64,000 bases of DNA. Source: Bradyrhizobium sp. CSA112 (GTDB taxonomy: Bacteria > Pseudomonadota > Alphaproteobacteria > Rhizobiales > Xanthobacteraceae). The stretch's first letter is position 1. Every line of letters starts with the position of its first letter. The notes beneath the pieces are model-generated. The model worked only from the letters and a program-made list of their open reading frames with translations. It had not been told where the DNA came from and made no database searches. The stretch is from positions 62,001 to 126,000 of the forward strand of contig NZ_JAACFS010000003.1 of assembly GCF_029051645.1 (NCBI RefSeq), written 5' to 3'. The position numbers were made by a program, and so were the translations under genes. Positions 59,169-64,000 of this stretch are shown one piece after another.

Positions 59169-62100
59169 TCAGGCCACAAGTTGCGGACGGAACAGAACGT
59201 CGACGCCATAACTCGTGGAGTTGTAGCTATTCGTCGGGAAAAGGGCGCCTGATCCATAAGCGTACACGCCGTTTCCTCCACTCGTGGCGGACGATGGTGC
59301 AGTCAGCGGTCCGTTGCTAACCGCCGAGTTAAACAGGCCGGGATCGGCGGCGTAGTTTCCTGACGTGTGATAGGACGCAACATAAGTCGAGCCTGCATTG
59401 ATCGTCACCGGCGTGGCGAAGTCCACCTGCTGCCAACCGCTTGCCGTTTCGTTGGTGAAGGTGGCGGTGGCGAGCAGGGTACCGGTGCTGGTCCAGAGAT
59501 GTGCGACATGGGTGCCGGTATTCGATGCGCCTTTGTAGAAGCGTAGCCCTGTGACGTCGCCGTTGCTGGACGCCTGGAATTTTAGCCCGAGCTCGACTGA
59601 GTTCGGATCGTTAACTGATACGAGGCTTGGCGTTGGATTGGAACTGAACAGGCTTACGATGCTCGCTGATGCCGGGTTGACCGTCAGACTCGCCGACGCA
59701 TTCGCCGAACCACCCCGGCCGTCGGAAATGGCATAAGTGAACGAGGCCGGTCCCGTATAGCCGGAGTCGGGTGTGAAAGTAACGGCGTTTGTCTGGGCGT
59801 TGAAACTTGCGGTGCCGTGGACGGCATTGCTAACGCCGGTGATCGTCAGGTTATCGCCGTCCGGATCGGTGTCGTTGGCGAGCAGCGCCGACGCTGCGAT
59901 CGTGATCGTGGAGTTCTGAGTGACGTTGAGTCCGGAGTCGTTCGCCGCGACCGGCGCTTGGTTGGCGCCGCCGCTCGCGGGGCTGAAGAGCACATCCACC
60001 CAGTAGTTAGTGGCGTTGAAAGTGCTTGTCGGGAACAAGTTGGCATTACCATAGGTGTAAACGCCATTGTTGCCGGCGGATGCTGTGAGCGGGCCATTGA
60101 CGCGCGCACTGGTGAAGTAGTTACCGGTGTGTGCGTAATGGCCATTGCTGTGGTAGCTTGCCACGTAGGTGGTCCCGGCAGTGATTGATACCGGGTTGCT
60201 GAATGTCACCGTTTGCCAGCCACTCGTCGTTTCACTGGTGAAGGTCGCTGTCGCAAGCAAGGTGCCCGTGCTGCTCCACAATGAGCCGGCGTGCGCGCCG
60301 GTGTCATTTGCGCCCTTGTAGTACTTGATGCCGGTTATGGAGCCGGCGGTAGAGGACGTGAACCGCACGCCGAGGTTGACTTGGTCCGTACCGGAGTCCG
60401 AGAGAACTGCTGGCGTATCGGAGGCCGAAAATAAACTCACCGAAGGCGTGTTCACCGTCAAACTTGCCGTTGCCGTCGCAGTGCCACCACGCCCATCTGA
60501 AATGGCATAGCTGAAGGAGGCGGCGCCGGTGTAGCCGGCAGTCGGCGTGAACGTGACGAGATTGGTCTGAGCGTTGAAGCTGACGGTGCCGTTGACGGGG
60601 GCACTCACGCCGGTGATGGTCAGCGGATCGCCATTGGGGTCAGTGTCGTTGGCAAGCAGGGCCGAAGCGGCGATGGTCAGAGCCGTATTCTGTGTGGCGC
60701 TGTAGCCGCTGTCGTTGCTCGCTACCGGCGGCTGGTTGGGTGCCGCATTGACCGTCAGACTGACCGTTGCAGTGGCCGTGCCGCCCTGTCCGTCGGCAAT
60801 AGCGTAGCTGAAGGACGCGGGTCCGGTATAGCCGGGTCCGGGCGTGAACGTCACCACATTGGTCTGGCTGTTGAAGCTGACCGTACCGTTGACGGCGCCG
60901 CTCGCGCCCGTGACCGTCAGCGTACCGCCGTCCGGATCGGTATCGTTGACAAGCAGCGCCGCAGCCGAAATTGTCAGCGCGGTGTTTTGCGTGGTTGTGT
61001 AACCGCTGTCGTTATTGGCAACCGGCGGCTGGTTGGCGCCGCTGGACGGTGTGAACACGACATCGACCCAATAGTTGGCGGCGTTGTAGGTGTTGTTCGG
61101 AAAGATGCCGGTGGTGCTGGTACCACCGTAGGAATAAACCCCGTTGCCGCCGGCAGTGGTCGTGGATGGTGCGGTCAAGGGGCCGCTTGTGACGGCCGTC
61201 GTGAAATAGTTGTTGGTTGCCACATAAGCGCCGGTAGTGTGATAGGAAGCGACATAGGTGGTGTTGGCAGCGATAAAAACTGCGGACGGCAGGGTAACAG
61301 TCTGCCAGCCGCTGGCTGCGGTGTTCGTAAAGGTTGCGCTGGCGAGATGGGTTCCTGTCGCGCTCCAGAGATTGAGCACATCGGGGCCAGTATCGCTGGC
61401 GCTGCGATAGAATTTTAGAGCCGTAATCTGACCCGCCACTGAGGACGTGAACTTCATCCCGACTTCGAGTTGGGCTCCGTCATTAAGGTTGGTCTGTGCG
61501 GGTGTACTTGACGCATTGAACAGGCTGTAGGGACCCGCTCCTGGCAATGCTACCGCGAGGCTGACACTGGCCGTGGCCGTACCGCCGCGCCCATCCGAGA
61601 CGGTATAGCTGAAGCTCGCCGGACCACTATAGCTGGCGTTGGGTGTGAACGTGATGGTGTTGTTCTGCGGATTGGGCTGGGTGTTGAGAACGACGGTGCC
61701 GTTCGTTGCTGCGCTCACCGACGTGACGGTCAGGGCATCCCCATCGGGATCGCTATCGTTAGCAGTCAGCGACGCGGCCGTGATCGTCATCGGCGTATTT
61801 TGCGTCACAGTCGGCCCGGTGTCGTTCGTGGCCACCGGCTGGCTGTTGGTCGTGGAGGGGTTGAACATCAAGTCAACCCAGTAATTCTCCCCCGAAAACG
61901 TGCTCGTCGGAAACGCTCTGGTGCTACTGTAAGTATAGACGCCATTGCCATTGGCCAGAGCAGTTAGTGGACCACTGACCACATTGCTCGTGAAGTAGTT
62001 AGGGCTCACGGAGTAGTGGCCCACATTCGTGTGGTAGGAAGCGACATACGTGGTGTTCGGCGTCAGAGTGACCGGGTTGGAGAAGGTCACACTCTGCCAG

Positions 62101-64000
62101 CCAGATGCAGTTTCGTTTGTGAAGGTGGCGGTCGCAAGCAAGGTACCCGTGCTGGTCCAAAGTTGGCCGGTGTGGGTGCCCGTATCCTGGCTACTCTTGT
62201 AGAAGCGGATTCCGCTTACGGTACCCGACACCGAGGTTTGAAACTTCACACCCAGTTCGACCGCGCTTGCATCCGTAGCGTTGACGATAGCAGGGGTTGC
62301 CGAGCCGGGGAACAGCGTAATGTAAGACGGATCGGTGACGACGACCGTGCGACCTGCTGACGGCGTTTCCAGATTGATGGAATCGTCGACCGCGCGGCTC
62401 TTGATGGTGTAGGTGCCGGCAACCTGTGGCGACCAAGTATAGGTCCAGTTCTCGTCACCGATTGCATTATACCAAGTTAATCCACCGTCAGTTGACACCT
62501 CCACGCCGCCGATCACGCCACCGCCAACGTCCGAGGCCGTGCCGGAGATGGTGACCACGCTTTGCGCGCTGAAGCTTGCTATCGGATTGATGGTGGAGGT
62601 CGGGGCGATGGTGTCCGTTGAGCCGGTTGCGGCAACCAGCCCCGACTGAAGCGTCCCCGGCTGGATGCCCATGTCAGCCAGAAGGTTGACCATCGCCTGT
62701 TGCACGCGTGGGTCGCTGGGAGTTGGTACCAGGTCGTGGTTGTCGCTCAGGCCCCACGACCAGTAGACCGTGCCGGCCCCGAATACCAATGCACCACTCG
62801 GCGCGCGATAGAGCGTTAGGTTATGGGTCGAGACGCCGGCCCCTGTTGTGTTACCGTAGTCAAGTAGATAGGTATTAACTGGAAGCGTCGTCGAAGACAG
62901 CCGGACCAGTCCGGCCGGATCGAATCCGTTGTCGACCGCTTCATCCCACTCATAGCCGAGATAGTTATCGGTCAGCGTCGCAGTCTGTCCAGGCTGAAGA
63001 TTTGCAACGCTGGTATTTCGCCAGAAGCGCAGGTTGGCGTCGTCGTAGGCAATTGTGATTGCCTGCAAGGCAGCGGCATTATTGGCGCCGACATCATCAA
63101 CCTGGAACATCTGTCCGATCAAAGCATTTTCAGGAATTCCACCGCCGACCGCCGGCGGGCTGAGGCGCGGATCACGGAACGTCCCGGTCCACTCATTGCT
63201 TGGGTCGATCGACGCTGACGGTGACCAGGTCTCCTTGTACGAGATCAAGGTGCGGTAGGCTGTGCCGTCGCTACTGATGCTGTTGCCCCAGCGCGTGCGC
63301 CAATACATCTCGTTGCCGCTCCAGAATGACAGATTCACGCCGGCATCGCGGGCCGCCTGAACATTGGCGCGTTGCTGCCCCGACCAGTACTCGTCGTGAC
63401 CAGCGTCGAGATAAAGCTTGTGGTTGAGAAGCAGGCTGCCGTAACGGTCTACATCGACGCCTGCCATGTAAGAGACGTCATAACCATTCTGCTCGAGCCA
63501 GTAGATCGCTGCATATTCAGCGCCGAACAAGTAGTCTTGCGGACCAGAGGCCGCACCAACGCTGCCCCTGGTGGCAATGGGACGGTTGTAACTCACCGCA
63601 TAGGCACGTCCAGCACCCTGACCCGTCGCAGGGCCGTTGCCGCCATAGAAATTTGCTCCGCCCCACCCATTATAGGCCTGCCAGGTCGTGTCCGCGGTTT
63701 GGAAGACGATGTCGCTGGTGCTGCTGTCATCCCTCACGATGAAGGGGATATGATTGGCGCCTTCAACGCCGTCCTGGCGCACGAGTTTTGCGATATAGAC
63801 GCCCGACACGGCATCCGCCGGAACATCCCAGGAGGCCGAAACGGACCAGTTGCCGGCATCGACCAGGCCGGTGGTCGCGTCGCGTAGCGGCGCAGGCTGG
63901 TTTTGCACGCCCGTATGCTGGATGGTGGTGACCAAACGCGCACCCATGCCATCGTAGTAGCCGAGGCGATAGATCTCGATCCGGTAATTTGATGAGTTCG
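59169..64000 (-). CDS. Giant extracellular protein: DMFase-like domain with DUF4082 and cadherin-like repeats (partial, N-terminus beyond right edge)
   Basis: The frame runs through the right edge; the codons before the first internal ATG (63947) are coding (NYRIEIYRLGYYDG), so the start lies beyond the window. At least 1610 residues are visible. From the N-terminus: a domain like the large-subunit C-terminal domain of N,N-dimethylformamidase (IPFIVRDD, TTWQAYNGWGGANFYGG, YLDAGHDEYWSG, WSGNEMYWRTRWG), one Ig-like domain, then four DUF4082 domains alternating with four cadherin/tandem-95-type repeats (VANNDSGYTTTQN; DTDPDGG). It ends in VDVLFRPQLVA without an RTX end. Likely secreted or surface-bound; enzymatic role unknown. 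Confidence 0.88.
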   Translation of the reverse strand, partial: NSSNYRIEIYRLGYYDGMGARLVTTIQHTGVQNQPAPLRDATTGLVDAGNWSVSASWDVPADAVSGVYIAKLVRQDGVEGANHIPFIVRDDSSTSDIVFQTADTTWQAYNGWGGANFYGGNGPATGQGAGRAYAVSYNRPIATRGSVGAASGPQDYLFGAEYAAIYWLEQNGYDVSYMAGVDVDRYGSLLLNHKLYLDAGHDEYWSGQQRANVQAARDAGVNLSFWSGNEMYWRTRWGNSISSDGTAYRTLISYKETWSPSASIDPSNEWTGTFRDPRLSPPAVGGGIPENALIGQMFQVDDVGANNAAALQAITIAYDDANLRFWRNTSVANLQPGQTATLTDNYLGYEWDEAVDNGFDPAGLVRLSSTTLPVNTYLLDYGNTTGAGVSTHNLTLYRAPSGALVFGAGTVYWSWGLSDNHDLVPTPSDPRVQQAMVNLLADMGIQPGTLQSGLVAATGSTDTIAPTSTINPIASFSAQSVVTISGTASDVGGGVIGGVEVSTDGGLTWYNAIGDENWTYTWSPQVAGTYTIKSRAVDDSINLETPSAGRTVVVTDPSYITLFPGSATPAIVNATDASAVELGVKFQTSVSGTVSGIRFYKSSQDTGTHTGQLWTSTGTLLATATFTNETASGWQSVTFSNPVTLTPNTTYVASYHTNVGHYSVSPNYFTSNVVSGPLTALANGNGVYTYSSTRAFPTSTFSGENYWVDLMFNPSTTNSQPVATNDTGPTVTQNTPMTITAASLTANDSDPDGDALTVTSVSAATNGTVVLNTQPNPQNNTITFTPNASYSGPASFSYTVSDGRGGTATASVSLAVALPGAGPYSLFNASSTPAQTNLNDGAQLEVGMKFTSSVAGQITALKFYRSASDTGPDVLNLWSATGTHLASATFTNTAASGWQTVTLPSAVFIAANTTYVASYHTTGAYVATNNYFTTAVTSGPLTAPSTTTAGGNGVYSYGGTSTTGIFPNNTYNAANYWVDVVFTPSSGANQPPVANNDSGYTTTQNTALTISAAALLVNDTDPDGGTLTVTGASGAVNGTVSFNSQTNVVTFTPGPGYTGPASFSYAIADGQGGTATATVSLTVNAAPNQPPVASNDSGYSATQNTALTIAASALLANDTDPNGDPLTITGVSAPVNGTVSFNAQTNLVTFTPTAGYTGAASFSYAISDGRGGTATATASLTVNTPSVSLFSASDTPAVLSDSGTDQVNLGVRFTSSTAGSITGIKYYKGANDTGAHAGSLWSSTGTLLATATFTSETTSGWQTVTFSNPVSITAGTTYVASYHSNGHYAHTGNYFTSARVNGPLTASAGNNGVYTYGNANLFPTSTFNATNYWVDVLFSPASGGANQAPVAANDSGLNVTQNSTITIAASALLANDTDPDGDNLTITGVSNAVHGTASFNAQTNAVTFTPDSGYTGPASFTYAISDGRGGSANASASLTVNPASASIVSLFSSNPTPSLVSVNDPNSVELGLKFQASSNGDVTGLRFYKGASNTGTHVAHLWTSTGTLLATATFTNETASGWQQVDFATPVTINAGSTYVASYHTSGNYAADPGLFNSAVSNGPLTAPSSATSGGNGVYAYGSGALFPTNSYNSTSYGVDVLFRPQLVA

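Overview
The window looks like a chromosomal or megaplasmid segment of a Rhizobiales alphaproteobacterium, most likely Bradyrhizobium-like. The grounds are GC-rich codon use, a Rhizobiales-type palindromic repeat beside the OPX gene, two small H-NS/HvrA-type nucleoid proteins, and IS5, IS21 and IS66 elements of rhizobial type. The assignment is inference from style and gene content, not from a marker gene.

Most of the window is one large surface-polysaccharide locus of the Wzx/Wzy type. The initiating glycosylphosphotransferase (2762-4240), outer-membrane export lipoprotein (5505-6767), co-polymerase/tyrosine kinase (about 6924-9236), flippase (22251-23708) and polymerase/ligase (37579-38928) are all present, so an assembly and export machine can be reconstructed. 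Around them lie seven glycosyltransferases, nucleotide-sugar enzymes (16368-20643 and 23723-27670), several SAM methyltransferases, two hexapeptide acetyltransferases, a BioF2-type GNAT-like protein and a 2-oxoglutarate/Fe(II) oxygenase. The sugar genes appear to supply every activity needed for UDP-2,3-diacetamido-mannuronic acid (6-dehydrogenase, 3-dehydrogenase, aminotransferase, N-acetyltransferase, 2-epimerase). A second dehydratase/epimerase plus aminotransferase pair follows.

Interleaved with this are two type I secretion systems. The first (10132-15268) carries a C39-like but cysteine-less transporter, an HlyD adaptor and two flanking proteins of unknown function. The second (53484-56752) is of PrtD/PrtE type and lies just downstream of its probable substrate, a 1492-residue protein (48947-53425) with two parallel beta-helix domains, Ig-like modules, a tandem Trp-rich C-terminal module and a calcium-binding-type end. 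A truncated, frameshifted, nearly identical inverted copy of its first beta-helix lies 18 kb away (30316-31190). The right edge holds a second giant extracellular protein (59169 to beyond 64000) with an N,N-dimethylformamidase-like domain and alternating DUF4082 and cadherin-like repeats.

The locus is broken into many short, mostly divergent transcription units. Nearly every one starts beside a short, very AT-rich island with TTTAAAT/ATTAAAT motifs in otherwise GC-rich DNA. Together with the two H-NS-type genes at the left edge this suggests xenogeneic-silencer control of the whole locus. Mobile DNA comprises a broken IS5 element set in the stop codon of the OPX gene, an IS21 element with a 7-bp target duplication inside an older transposase remnant, and an IS66 element flanked by pieces of other IS66 copies. 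No tRNA, rRNA or CRISPR array was seen.
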